From NCBI RefSeq assembly GCF_040412425.1, contig NC_089762.1, forward strand, positions 22,989,606-23,053,605: a stretch of 64,000 nucleotides of DNA, given 5' to 3'. The notes beneath the pieces are model-generated. The model saw only the letters and a list, made by a program, of their open reading frames with translations, ran no database searches and was not told the origin of the DNA. The DNA comes from Macrobrachium rosenbergii. Taxonomy: Eukaryota; Arthropoda; Malacostraca; Decapoda; Palaemonidae. Below are positions 24,763-43,308 of this stretch, piece by piece. How positions within the stretch are numbered: position 1 is the stretch's first letter; every line of letters begins with the position of its first letter. Made by a program: the position numbers and the translations under genes.

Positions 24763-24996
24763 ATGCACTTGAACTTCAAAGGAAAGCACAGAAAGCAAGC
24801 AAAGCGTGACGCATCCTCTGTCAAGGACATTATAATCATCTCATAGTCGACCAAAGGGCCATCTGGTGATGACGTCATGTCCATGGCGCCTGAACTCTTT
24901 CCTGGCATCTCGGTTTTCCCTCTTTCGCTCATCAAGCAATTTGTTCTGTTTGACAGAGTAGATGATCCTCTGTCACGCAGTTGCTTGCACCATTTT

Positions 24997-24998
<2 letters not shown>

Positions 24999-25070
<72 letters not shown>
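24999..25070. repeat. (GA)n microsatellite
   Basis: About 36 uninterrupted GA units. Confidence 0.95.
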
Positions 25071-25072
<2 letters not shown>

Positions 25073-25378
25073 GACGCTCGAGGAGTCTCTGCGGCATGGA
25101 TATGACGTCATCACTCGATAGTAGGCTTTTCGAAAGGAAGACACGATTATTATCAGGTCCTTGACGGTTGGTGTGTTGTGCTTTTGCTTGTCTTCTCTTC
25201 AGGTGCATTCGTGCACTTATGTGTGCACCTGCACACAAACTCTTGCAAGTGCAGATGGCAAATGATGTCAAAGAGTGTCGAGAGTTTGCAGGAATAAATT
25301 GCAGCCACTTCCAAAATCCTGGACAAACAAAGCCCAAAGGAAAGACCTGGCTACGAACAGAAGCTGAATCAAGTCGAC

Positions 25379-25382
<4 letters not shown>

Positions 25383-25446
<64 letters not shown>
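25383..25446. repeat. (GA)n microsatellite
   Basis: About 32 uninterrupted GA units. Confidence 0.95.
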
Positions 25447-25447
<1 letters not shown>

Positions 25448-25565
25448 CCTGTAGCAAATCATATATGAATGGTCCTTTGGTGTTCCTGAGTGCTGGTGGG
25501 ATCGTTTCAGTCAATCTCCTTTCCTGAACAGACTGCATTTTATTCAGTTGCTTTTGTTCTTTCAG

Positions 25566-25669
25566 ACCCCGAAGTGCGATGTCTTTGAAGACCAGGTTCA
25601 AAGAGCAAGTTCCAAAGCCTGCTGCTGATACTCCCATGTGTTCCAATGACAGCATGCGAATCACCTCAG
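25566..25669 (+). CDS. Possible orphan exon, product unknown
   Basis: A 104-bp segment is bounded by a good acceptor (tgcttttgttctttcag) and a consensus donor (CAG|GTGAGT). One frame is open throughout and contains an ATG followed by SLKTRFKEQVPKPAADT and NDSMRITS. I do not recognise the protein and find no partner exon. It might be a 5' coding exon of a gene extending outside the supported calls, or a chance arrangement. Confidence 0.25.
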
Positions 25670-25855
25670 GTGAGTGAAAATGCATCCAAAAAAGGTGAAA
25701 TTTCATCCTGTTTGTTTTTATCCAAAGAGAGTTAGTTGTTCTTCATTTCTACGCATCAAAAGATTGAACAGTAAGAAGAACACTTCTGTTCTCCCACCTG
25801 GCCAACGACTGCAGGAAGAAGACACAGAAGAGGAGGAAGAGGAGAAAGAACCGGT

Positions 25856-25955
25856 TAAGAAGAAGAAGAGAAGAAGAAGAAGAAGAAGAAGAAGAAGAAG
25901 AAGAAGAAGAAGAAGAAGAAGAAGAAGAAGAAGAAGAAGAAGAAGAAAAAGAAAA
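25856..25955. repeat. (GAA)n microsatellite
   Basis: Purine-only GAA/AGA repeat of about 30 units after an imperfect purine-rich lead-in. Confidence 0.95.
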
Positions 25956-27530
25956 CAATGAAGTTTTGAAGTGAAGATGTTTCTTTTCTAATTCTGTTGC
26001 TAGGGCCTATTTGAGAGTGGAATTGTCTCTTAGTAGGAGTCTAAACAGCTCTTGCTTCTGTGAATGGTGATCAGTTCTGTCTTTTCTTTTAGATTAGAGA
26101 CTCAGAAAGGGTCATGGGCATTCTACACAATCAAATTATTCCTGAACACATTAACTTATCTTTAGATAGTAATGATATCTGTGAAGCTTCACCAATGACG
26201 ACGGTAACACAAGTCCTTAATTCTTTCACTTCTCTCAACATGAAACAGGAGGCTTCGTTCTTTGGGTTAAGGGAATCAAGAGAATTTGGAAAACAGCTTT
26301 CCTGAAATGAAATGAACTATAAAGATGTACCTCTTCGCCACACAAACGCAAGATGGGCCTTTGTAATGGGACATATATTTCTATATGCATGTGTGAAAGA
26401 ATGCATCATCAACTTAATATCAACATTTTATTTTGCAAACACTTCCAGAATATTTCACCTATTTCTGCAGCTTCCCATCATTTTTTCAATCATTTGCAAA
26501 CACTTGCCATTCAAGTACATCTATACAGATGTCAGACAGCCATGGACTCACTTTGACTCCAAACCAGTCGTTCTCCCATCTTTCTATGTATATTAACAGA
26601 AGCTTCCTTTGTATGGCAAATCAATGCCAATGCTCTAAAGAACGTGTCCTGACGTGCCCTGAATAACAAACATTCACGACACAGTCCCATTTCCTATTCA
26701 TCGGTTCTACCTAAAAGTTCTGAGGTAGACCCATTTCCTTTTCACTTTCAGAGTTCTCAGAAAGAATGTTCATAATAAACAGTTGATTAAAACTCCTTTA
26801 TCCTTTAATATATCTACACCGCTTTGCCTTTGTCAGACATCGTGTGACATGCTTTTTTTTTTTACTCAATCGAAATACTATAGTGCACCTTCTCTGGTAT
26901 GCTAGATAACAGTATAACATTTTGCCTATGTAATCCTTTATCACCTTTCCCATCCCTATACAGGAGAATTTTTATTCCTTTTATCCATTACTCTAGAACC
27001 TTTTCTTATCACACATAACATACATACCTTTGGCAGCCTCTCAGTTAAACGTTCAGCACTTTTAATCTAGTCAATTGCTGGTGTCTTCCCAATCTCCATC
27101 CTTTGAACTAACAGCAACGAGAACTATCTATTTATGCATGATCAGCATAAAAGTGACTTACCAGACAATTGTCAGTTATTTCTGCTAAGTTTCGAAAATT
27201 TGTAAAACATATATTGATAGAAACGATTTCTGTATCATAGGTCAAATAACTAATGCATGCGAACTGCTTATCCTGGAATCATTATTTATTAAACAATTGT
27301 TCCCCAGTTAAATACCCAGACTTCCTCCACTCAGCTGTACCTGAGTTAACTTTTTTTATGCATTATGTCTTCTGCCTTCTTGGTATAAGGTTGGTTAGCG
27401 GTCTTTGATTTTGCTTTTATGTCTTTTTTGTTTTTTTCGTTTTTTTTATCTTGTATTCTAACTGTGAAGTATTTTATGGATTTTATTGATTTTTAGAGTA
27501 ATTTTTAAAGTAATTTTATTCATTATTTAA
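25956..27530. other. Non-coding stretch
   Basis: Several overlapping open frames of 60-95 codons at 26100-26670 have no recognisable motifs. No element boundary seen. Confidence 0.45.
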
Positions 27531-27534
27531 CCGA

Positions 27535-27580
27535 TTCCCTGATGATGTAATAAAGCTTTTTATTGCGAAACGTTGGAAAT
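27535..27580 (+). ncRNA. Hammerhead-ribozyme-like motif of the PLE type
   Basis: TTCC (27535-27538, stem I) is followed by CTGATGA (27539-27545). An 8-bp hairpin follows, GTAATAAA pairing with TTTATTGC around GCTT (27547-27566), then GAAA (27567-27570... written GAAAC) and ACGT, a self-complementary minimal stem III, T as the cleavage-site base and GGAA closing stem I. This is the order of a type I hammerhead with dimer-type stem III, as described for Penelope-like elements. One extra U (27546) between CUGAUGA and stem II departs from the consensus, so it may be an inactive relic. Confidence 0.4.
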
Positions 27581-27633
27581 AAAGAATTATGTTGAGATGA
27601 ATACGTTTCCATGGTCCACCTTTCGCTAATGTG

Positions 27634-27848
<215 letters not shown>

Positions 27849-27904
27849 TACATTACCACAGGTGGTAATGTGTGATAAATGAATCATGTACAAAAGTGAT
27901 AATA

Positions 27905-29438
<1,534 letters not shown>

Positions 29439-29544
29439 ATGCTTTTTAAACAGGAAAATATAGTTCAGCAGGCTTCAAAACATGGGAATCCACACTTAGA
29501 TCATGCAAATCAGACAACTACAAATATTTCTAAGCAAAACATCT

Positions 29545-29730
29545 ACTTCAGGTGGTTATTTTGGTGGCCATCTTGAAAATGGCCGCCATCTTGGATTTTC
29601 AACTGGCCAATCGGGCAGATATGATTAGTATACCTTGGAGGACACTTGTGCCAAATTTGATGCTTGTATCATCATTTGCACGATTTTTCTGTTATCTGCC
29701 CCACTATAAGAAGAAACCTCGTGTTGTGTG
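29545..29730 (+). repeat. Candidate dispersed repeat with ATGGCCGCCATCTTGG motif
   Basis: ggtggccatcttgaaaatgg and ccgccatcttggattttcaa form an internal near-duplicate. I recall similar phrases in dispersed repeats of many invertebrates, but no second copy is in this window. Confidence 0.35.
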
Positions 29731-29808
29731 TCAGAAGCCAAAGGGCTTATAACTCTTTCTTTTCCTTCTTTTGTTTTATATTCTAAAGTATAAACGTTGG
29801 CCTACAAA

Positions 29809-36479
<6,671 letters not shown>

Positions 36480-36489
36480 TAAATTCTAT

Positions 36490-37345
36490 TACTTTTAAAT
36501 GATTTTTAATAGTGTTTTTGTTTTTTATAATGTGTTTACTTTGGTTTGAAAGTTTGATCCTTGCTTGTTCCTCTGTTTCAGGAATAATTTACATGTAAGT
36601 GAGTGCTAGATAATTGTGACCAATAGATTTGTTTAGTTAGGTTTCAGTATGTGTCTTTGGTTTTGGAGAAATCCTTCGATCCAGTAATTCCAGTAATTTC
36701 AGGTTAAATTTGTGCCAGCATCCGCGGTTAGACTGGGAGTAAATATGGAGGGAAAAGGTTATTGGTTACGGGAGCATGTATTTGCAAGTTTTTTTTTTGT
36801 AGAGTTAAGAGGTGAAATTTATAGTTCGATAGTAAAGTTGAATCTTGTTGATTTTCTTGGAGGCCATTGAAGTTTAGGTTTTAAACCAGGATTAGATACC
36901 CTGTTATTCTAAACTTAAAGTTTATTGCTTGATTAGTATCAGTTATGAGCTTGAAATTTAAAGGATTTGGCGGTATCCAAGTCTAGTTAGAGGAACCTGC
37001 CATTTAAACGATATGCCACGAATGATCTTACTTTGTCTTGTCAAACAGTATGTATACCGCCATTATTAGGTGGTGTATTAATATAGCCATTAAAATTAAT
37101 TTATATTAAGTATATTAGGTCAAGGTGCAGCCCATGACAAAGATATCGGTGGGTTACAGTGTGTTATACATAGACGGATGGACTCTTGAAACGGGGTCTT
37201 GAAGGTGGATTTAATTGTATTTCTTTTTTAATATGTTAGATTGATCGTAGCTCTAGGATATGTACACATCGCCCGTCGCTCTCATTCTTTAAAGTGAGAT
37301 AAGTCGTAACATAGTAGTTGTATTGGAAAGTGCATCTAGGAGTAT
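36490..37345 (+). rRNA. rrnS: Mitochondrial small-subunit rRNA (12S), NUMT copy
   Basis: Conserved blocks gtgccagcatccgcggtta (36711), aaaccaggattagatacc (36881), tacacatcgcccgtc (37262) and aagtcgtaaca (37301) are in the right order and spacing. The 5' limit is estimated from usual decapod length; the 3' end abuts tRNA-Val. Confidence 0.9.
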
Positions 37346-37409
37346 GAGTTGTAGCTAATGTCTAAGCACTCCACTTACGCTGGAGGGATTGCCTTTATCG
37401 GCACTACTT
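37346..37409 (+). tRNA. trnV: tRNA-Val (UAC), NUMT copy
   Basis: Acceptor gagttgt/actactt (one T-T mismatch), anticodon stem ctcca/tggag around cTTACGc with TAC anticodon, T arm gcc/ggc. Located between the rRNAs as expected. Confidence 0.85.
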
Positions 37410-38714
37410 AATAGTTGTTTATTATTAGTGGGGTTTGTGTGTAGTTTAATTACATAAAAATTAATTGATTTTGTTGATTAGTATTCTGTAGAATTTTGTT
37501 ATTAAGGTTATAGTTAATGAGTACAGTGATGGAAGTTTTATTGAATTAGGTTAAAGTAGCGTTGAGTTTTCGTACCTTTTTGTATCAGGGGTGAACTAAA
37601 TTGGTATATTAGTTATGGAGTCCCGAAACAAAGAGAGCTAGGTTTTGTTGCTTTTTTACGTGGTAAAGTGATTTGTAATGAGTCTCTAGTGGTGATATGT
37701 TAGTCGATTTTTGTATATCTGGTTTTCCGTTAAATGAATTTAATTTTGTGTCAAGTTAAAGTTTAATTTGATAGTTACGATAGGAGGAATGAGCTTCTTA
37801 TCTGTTGTTTTGTTAAGCGTCTTATCAGTTTTCATTTGAGGTGGGCTTAAAATCAGCCATCTTGGTATAACGTTAGAGTAATATTGAGGTTTTTTTATTT
37901 TTATAAGGTGTTTGCTTTTATTAGCGGGAAATGCCGTTTATTGATTAAGCGGCAGTTAAAATGTTTATATAAGTAGAATTGAAGTTAATTTTTATTTTAG
38001 AGTGTTATTTGTTTTTAAGTAGTTTGAGAAGCGCTTAGAAGGAACTCGGCAAATTTTGTCCCCGCCTGTTTATCAAAAACATGTCTGTGTGAATTAGTTA
38101 TAAAGTCTAGCCTGCCCACTGATTTATTTAAAGGGCCGCGGTAATTTGACCGTCATGAAGGTAGCATAGTCAGTAGTCTTTTAATTGGAGGCTTGAATGA
38201 ATGGTTGGACGAGGGATAAACTGTCTCCTTAGCGGCGTTTGAATTTAACTTTTGAGTGAAAAGGCTCAAATTGTTTAGGGGGACGATAAGACCCTATAAA
38301 ACTTGATATAATTTAGGCTTAACTTGCGATGTGGGTGAAAAGTAGTTTTGTCTGGTTTATATTTCGTTGGGGAGATGAAGATATAATGAGTAACTGTCTA
38401 TAAAATTTTATAGCATTGACTAGAATTTGATCCTTCCTTGGGGATTAGGAGAATAAGTTACTTTAGGGATAACAGCGTGATTTTCTTTGAGAGTTCTTAT
38501 CGACAAGAGTAGTTGCGACCTCGATGTTGAATTAAAATTTCAGCTAGGTGTAGCCGTTTAGCTGGTGGGTCTGTTCGACCTTTAAAATTTTACATGATTT
38601 GAGTTCAAACCGGTGTGAGCCAGGTTGGTTTCTATCTTTAGTGGTTAAAAAATGGCTTTAGTACGAAAGGATTGAGCTTTTGGGATAGTCTTTATGTAAG
38701 ATAAACTTTAATGG
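37410..38714 (+). rRNA. rrnL: Mitochondrial large-subunit rRNA (16S), NUMT copy
   Basis: Conserved 3'-half blocks are present: gcctgcccactgattt (about 38111), ccgcggtaatttgaccgt (38137), gacgataagaccctataaa (38282), gttgcgacctcgatgttga (38511), gtacgaaaggat (38661). Ends are set by flanking tRNAs. Confidence 0.92.
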
Positions 38715-38779
38715 ATTGTCTTGGCAGATTAGTGCGTCGGATTTAGGATCCGTTAATATAGTGATTACTATAGATAATA
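38715..38779 (+). tRNA. trnL1: tRNA-Leu(CUN, anticodon UAG), NUMT copy
   Basis: Acceptor attgtct/agataat with one wobble; anticodon loop TTTAGGA closed by cgga/tccg. It sits between rrnL and nad1 as in the ancestral order. Confidence 0.85.
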
Positions 38780-38792
38780 GGAAGGGGCTCTC

Positions 38793-39746
38793 TTGAGCTT
38801 TCTTTCTGTGATAATTTTGATTAAGTTAGTTAGTTATCTAATTTTAGTAATTTTGGTTTTGGTTTCTGTTGCATTCTTTACATTGCTTGAGCGTAAGACC
38901 TTAGGTTATATTCAGATTCGTAAGGGTCCTAATAAAGTAGGGTATGCTGGTTTATTGCAGCCTTTTGCTGATGCTGTCAAGTTATTTACTAAAGAGCAGA
39001 CTTTCCCCACCATGAGTAATTTTATTCCTTATTATTTATCTCCTGTGTTTAGGCTATTTATTGCCTTGGTCTGTTGGTGTTTAATACCGTATGAGTTAGG
39101 GTTGTTCTCTTTTGAGTTTGGTATTTTGTTTTTTCTCTGCTGTACGAGAGCAAGAGTGTATTCCACTATGGGTGCTGGCTGGGCCTCTAACTCTAAGTAT
39201 TCTCTCTTGGGTTGTCTTCGTGCTGTTGCTCAGACTATTTCTTATGAGGTGAGTCTTGCTTTGATTTTGCTGAGCATGTTATTTTTGGTCGGAGGTTTTG
39301 ATTTGAGATTGTTTGAGAGATATCAGCGTTATTGTTGATTTTTTATTTTAGGATTTCCATTGGCTTTGTTGTGGTTTGCTTCTTGTTTGGCTGAGAGAAA
39401 CCGAACTCCTTTTGACTTCGCAGAAGGTGAATCTGAGTTAGTGTCAGGGTTTAACACCGAATATAGGGAGGAGGATTGCTTTAATTTTCATGGCTGAGTA
39501 CGCCAGATTTTGTTTTTGAGAGCTCTTTTTTCTATCATTTTCTTGGGGAGTGGACTTGTTTCCTTGCTGTTTTATATGAAAATTATGTTTATTGGTTTTT
39601 GTTTTGTATGAGTGCGTGGTACTTTGCCTCGGTTTCGTTATGACAAGTTGATGTATCTTGCTTGAAAAAGGTTTCTTCCTGTGGCTTTAAATTATTGCAT
39701 TTTTTTTATAGGGTTGAAGGTCTTTTTAGAAGTTACCCTAGTATAG
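38793..39746 (+). pseudogene. nad1: NADH dehydrogenase subunit 1, NUMT copy with two compensating frame breaks
   Basis: A 954-bp frame starts at TTG (an in-frame TAG lies just upstream) and ends TAG. The product is the membrane subunit of complex [41 protein letters not shown] and RFRYDKLMYLAWK are in place, with TGA as Trp. Between about 39467 and 39505 the frame is shifted: the expected [13 protein letters not shown] lies in another frame (read as [13 protein letters not shown]) and the correct frame resumes at ILFL. So one indel in a G-rich run is cancelled by another. Confidence 0.92.
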
Positions 39747-39767
39747 CTTTGTAAAGAAATTAGGATA

Positions 39768-39835
39768 GACTATTAAGAGATTCGAACTCTTGTTGGGTGC
39801 TTTCAAAACACTTGTCTTCCTAAAGATGAATAGTC
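39768..39835 (-). tRNA. trnS2: tRNA-Ser(UCN, anticodon UGA), NUMT copy
   Basis: Acceptor arms gactatt/aatagtc on the plus strand are perfectly complementary; the loop is TTTCAAA (anticodon TGA on minus). It directly abuts the cob 3' end. Confidence 0.88.
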
Positions 39836-40969
39836 AGTCTATGAGTTTATCTCATACAACCATTGCTAGCGGGTTAATAATGAAGAATGAAAAATACAAG
39901 ACTGTTAAGATCTGTCCTGTGAGGATGTATGGGTCTTCTACTGGGCGAGCGCCGATCCATGTCAATAAAATTACGATTCTAATTATAGATCAGAATAAGA
40001 TTTGCCTGATCGGGTAGAAGGCTAATCTCCGGAATTTGTTTTTGTGCGTAAACGGTAAGATGAATAAGATAGCTACCGACATCACTAGGCGATAACTCCT
40101 CCCAGTTTATTGGGGATTGATCGTAGAATTGCGTAGGCGAATAGGAAGTACCATTCTGGTTGAATGTGGGCCGGAGTGACTAGGGGGTTGGCTGGGATGA
40201 AGTTGTCTGGGTCCCCGAGGAGATAAGGATCGAGGAGTGTGAGGATGATTAGGGCGGCCAGTGTGACTACAAATCCTACGATGTCTTTGAATGAGAAGTA
40301 GGGGTGAAAGGGAATTTTTTCTAGTTGTCTGGAGATTCCTAGTGGGTTGTTAGACCCTGTCTGATGTAAAAATAAAATATGGACTATGGTGGCAGCTGCA
40401 ATAATGAATGGGAATAGGAAGTGAAAGGTGAAAAATCGTGTTAGCGTTGCGTTACTTACTGCGAATCCCCCTCAAATTCATTGCACTAGGTCTGTTCCTA
40501 CAAATGGAATTGCAGACATTAGGTTGGTAATTACAGTGGCCCCTCAGAATGATATTTGTCCCCAGGGAAGTACGTACCCTAGAAAAGCTGTTGCTATGGT
40601 GAGAAATAGAATAATTACCCCAACTGATCAGGTGTGCATATATAAGAATGATCCGTAGTAGATTCCTCGTCCGATGTGTCTATATAAGCAAATAAAGAAA
40701 AAGGAAGCGCCATTGGCGTGGACTGTTCGTAGGAGTCACCCATAGTTTACGTCTCGGCAAATGTGAGCTACTCTTGAGAATGCTAAATCTACGTTTGCTG
40801 TGTAGTGTATCGCTAAAAATAGTCCTGTTGCGATTTGAACTACTAAGCATATACCTAGAAGAGAGCCAAAATTTCATAGAATAGAGATGTTAGCTGGGGT
40901 GGGTAAGTCAACTAGGGCTCCGTTGGCGATTTTAAATAGGGGGTGTGATTTTCGTATTGGTGCTGTCAT
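39836..40969 (-). pseudogene. cob: Cytochrome b, NUMT copy with one frameshift
   Basis: Start ATG at 40969 ([20 protein letters not shown]) and an incomplete T stop against tRNA-Ser2. The product is the haem-b and quinol-binding core of complex [43 protein letters not shown] and [20 protein letters not shown] are intact, and haem-ligand histidines are visible in the first and fourth helices. At about 40089 a base is missing from a C run (expected GVIALVMSV breaks after GVIA), and the C-terminal third continues in another frame ([26 protein letters not shown]). Confidence 0.93.
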
Positions 40970-41484
40970 TAGGATGTTCGGAGGGGTCCAGAGAAAGTTG
41001 ATCTTAGTTTGACTACAACGATAAGGGTTAATAAAAGATATAAGATGATTATACCTGTAAGTGTAGCTGTAGTGGGGTTGTATATGTGCCTGATTGTTAT
41101 TTGTGTTGATTGAATATCTTGGAGGCTCCTTAGGAATGAGAGTTCTGCGGAGTCTTTAGTAGGAGTTATTATTTGGTCTGTGAGAGGTAGGATGAGTGCT
41201 ATCGATAGGGGGAGAATAAAGGCTGAGATTATTTTAATTGATAGCTTGAACGTTTCGTTTGAGGCAAGGGAGGCTACGTAAATAAATAAGACTAGTGTGG
41301 CCCCAAGGAAAATTAAAAATAGAATATAAGAGAATCATATGAATTTAGATAAGAGGCCCGCAGATACGCAGATTAAAATAGTTTGGAGGATTAGGGTCAG
41401 CCCCATGGCGAGTGGGTGTGTCATGCGAGTGAAGCAAATTGAAGAGGATACTAGCAAAAAAGAAGACAGAATGAGTGTGTTGAT
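40969..41484 (-). pseudogene. nad6: NADH dehydrogenase subunit 6, NUMT copy, intact under mt code
   Basis: A continuous frame of about 171 codons runs from an ATC start (an ATG follows 16 codons later) to TAA that overlaps the cob start (TAATG). It is hydrophobic throughout, with the family-typical FLIFLGATLVLFIYVASLAS segment. No frame break was found. Starts other than ATC are possible. Confidence 0.88.
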
Positions 41485-41485
41485 G

Positions 41486-41551
41486 CAGAAAGTAGTTTAT
41501 GCAAAATATTAGTTTTGGGGACTAAGGATGGGAGTGATTTCTTCTTTCTGA
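41486..41551 (+). tRNA. trnP: tRNA-Pro (UGG), NUMT copy
   Basis: Acceptor cagaaag/ctttctg; anticodon TGG in ttTGGgg closed by ttagt/actaa. Confidence 0.88.
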
Positions 41552-41614
41552 GCTTCAAGAACAAGAATTCATCTACGGTTTACAAGACCATTATTTTATT
41601 TAAACTATTGAAAC
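41552..41614 (-). tRNA. trnT: tRNA-Thr (UGU), NUMT copy
   Basis: On minus: acceptor gtttcaa/ttgaagc, anticodon TGT within cttgtaa closed by ggt/acc. It lies beside tRNA-Pro as in the ancestral order. Confidence 0.87.
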
Positions 41615-41616
41615 TA

Positions 41617-41914
41617 ATGACAATTTTCAATTTTTGACTCTACGTTCCTTTGTTTTGTTTGTGTTGTGGCTTGTTGGCTTTTGTGGGCAAGCGGAAGCAT
41701 TTATTAAATGTACTGTTGAGTTTAGAGTTTATTATAGTAAATATTTTTTGGTTTATGGCCCAGGCTTTCAGTCATCTAGGAGGAGACTTGTACTTTGTGT
41801 TGTTTTTCTTACTCTTGCTGCTTGTGAGGGGCTTTGGCTCTTGCTCTTCTTGTTTCTATCGTTCGGAGTCATGGCAGCGATAATTTTGGGAGTTTTAATG
41901 TTTTAAGATGTTAA
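41617..41914 (+). pseudogene. nad4L: NADH dehydrogenase subunit 4L, NUMT copy with two single-base deletions
   Basis: ATG at 41617 then MTIFNFWLYVP, KRKHLLNVLLSLEF and QAFSHLGGDLYFV in frame 1. At about 41802-41811 (T run) the match moves to LTLAACEG in frame 3; at about 41828 (G run) it moves again to VSIVRSHGSDNFGSFNVL. It ends with TAA inside ATGTTAA, the standard 7-base overlap with nad4. Restoring two bases would give the usual 99 codons. Confidence 0.92.
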
Positions 41915-43242
41915 AGTTTATTTTGATGGTTTTGTTGATAATTTTGGTGACTGATAGTTGGTTAGCTGTGCAGGTGTCTTTGTTTGTGGCTAGTTTTGTA
42001 TTTGGGGTCTATTCACTTAATGGGTTCTCTTTTTCTTGTTTAGGTCTCGGGCTTGGTTTGGATTATATTAGATACATTTTAATTTTACTGAGGTTTTGGA
42101 TTATGGCTCTTGTTGTCAGAAGGAGTCAGAAGGTTGAAAATTTTAAGGATTTTGATATGGTATTTCTGTCTGTTAATGTGTTCTTGCTGTTGAGTCTGGT
42201 GTTAACTTTTTCTTGTCTTGATTATTTAATATTTTATGTGTGTTTTGAGAGTTCTTTAATTCCTACTATAATTTTAATTTTGGGATGAGGGTACCAGCCT
42301 GAGCGACTACAGGCAGGTGTGTATATGTTATTTTATACTTTATTTGGGTCTTTGCCTTTGTTAATTTCTATTTTGAGTTTGTACAGAGGTGGGGGTTCTG
42401 TGACTTTTGGTTTATCTTTGGTTCCTGATGGCAGGATGAGGCTCCTGGGGGTTTGGTACCTTTGTAGGGTTATAGCTTTTATTGTAAAGCTTCCAGTTTA
42501 TTTAGTTCATTTGTGGTTGCCTAAGGCTCACGTGGAGGCCCCTGTGGCTGGATCTATGATTTTGGCTGGTGTTCTGTTAAAATTGGGGGGGTATGGTTTG
42601 GTGCGTGTGTGTCCTCTTTTTGTTTATTCAGCTTTGACTTTCAGGTGATTGTGGGTCTCGGTGGGCCTGTTAGGGGGAATTTTTGTAAGTTTCATTTGTC
42701 TCCGTCAGACTGACATCAAGGCTTTAATTGCTTATTCTTCTGTGGCACATATGGGGCTGGTCTTATGCGGCCTTAGTGTTTTCAGGTGGTGAGGACTATC
42801 TGGTGCTGTGTCTGTAATGGTGGGCCATGGTCTTTGTTCTTCCGGTTTATTTTGTTTGGCTAATATGGTGTATGAGCGTCTAGGGAGACGAAGATTGCTA
42901 ATTAGAAAGGGCCTACTTAACTTTATGCCTACTATAGCTTTGTGATGATTTCTATTGAGAGCCGGTAATATAGCTGCGCCTCCCTCAGTCAATTTATTGG
43001 GTGAGATTAGTCTTATTTTAAGTGTGGTCTCTTGGGCGTTGCTGGCGATGCTTCCCGTTGCTCTTCTCTCTTTTTTAAGGGCTGCTTATAGGCTTTATAT
43101 GTTTTCTTTAAGTCAGCATGGGAAGTATTTTAGAGCTTTGTTTTCTTGTTGTTCTGGTAAGGTGCGGGAGTATTTAGTTTTAATGCTTCATTGGTTGCCT
43201 TTAAATATTTTAGTGTTGAAGGGTTCAATTTTGGTTTGTTAA
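41908..43242 (+). pseudogene. nad4: NADH dehydrogenase subunit 4, NUMT copy, intact under mt code
   Basis: A single frame of 444 codons from ATG to TAA, with TGA (Trp) at several places, so it appears broken only in the standard code. Family motifs of this proton-pumping complex I subunit: [74 protein letters not shown]. No indel found over 1.3 kb, in contrast with its neighbours. Confidence 0.95.
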
Positions 43243-43244
43243 AA

Positions 43245-43308
43245 GCTTAAATAGTTTAAATAAAATGTTGGTTTGTGGATCCAAAGATATAATTTTTTAT
43301 TTTAGGCA
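43245..43308 (+). tRNA. trnH: tRNA-His (GUG), NUMT copy
   Basis: Acceptor gcttaaa/tttaggc, anticodon GTG in ttGTGga closed by ttggt/tccaa; between nad4 and nad5. Confidence 0.87.

Noticed and set aside
24996..25706. 236-codon minus-strand frame
   Set aside because: Most of it is Ser-Leu from two (GA)n tracts; the remainder has no motif.
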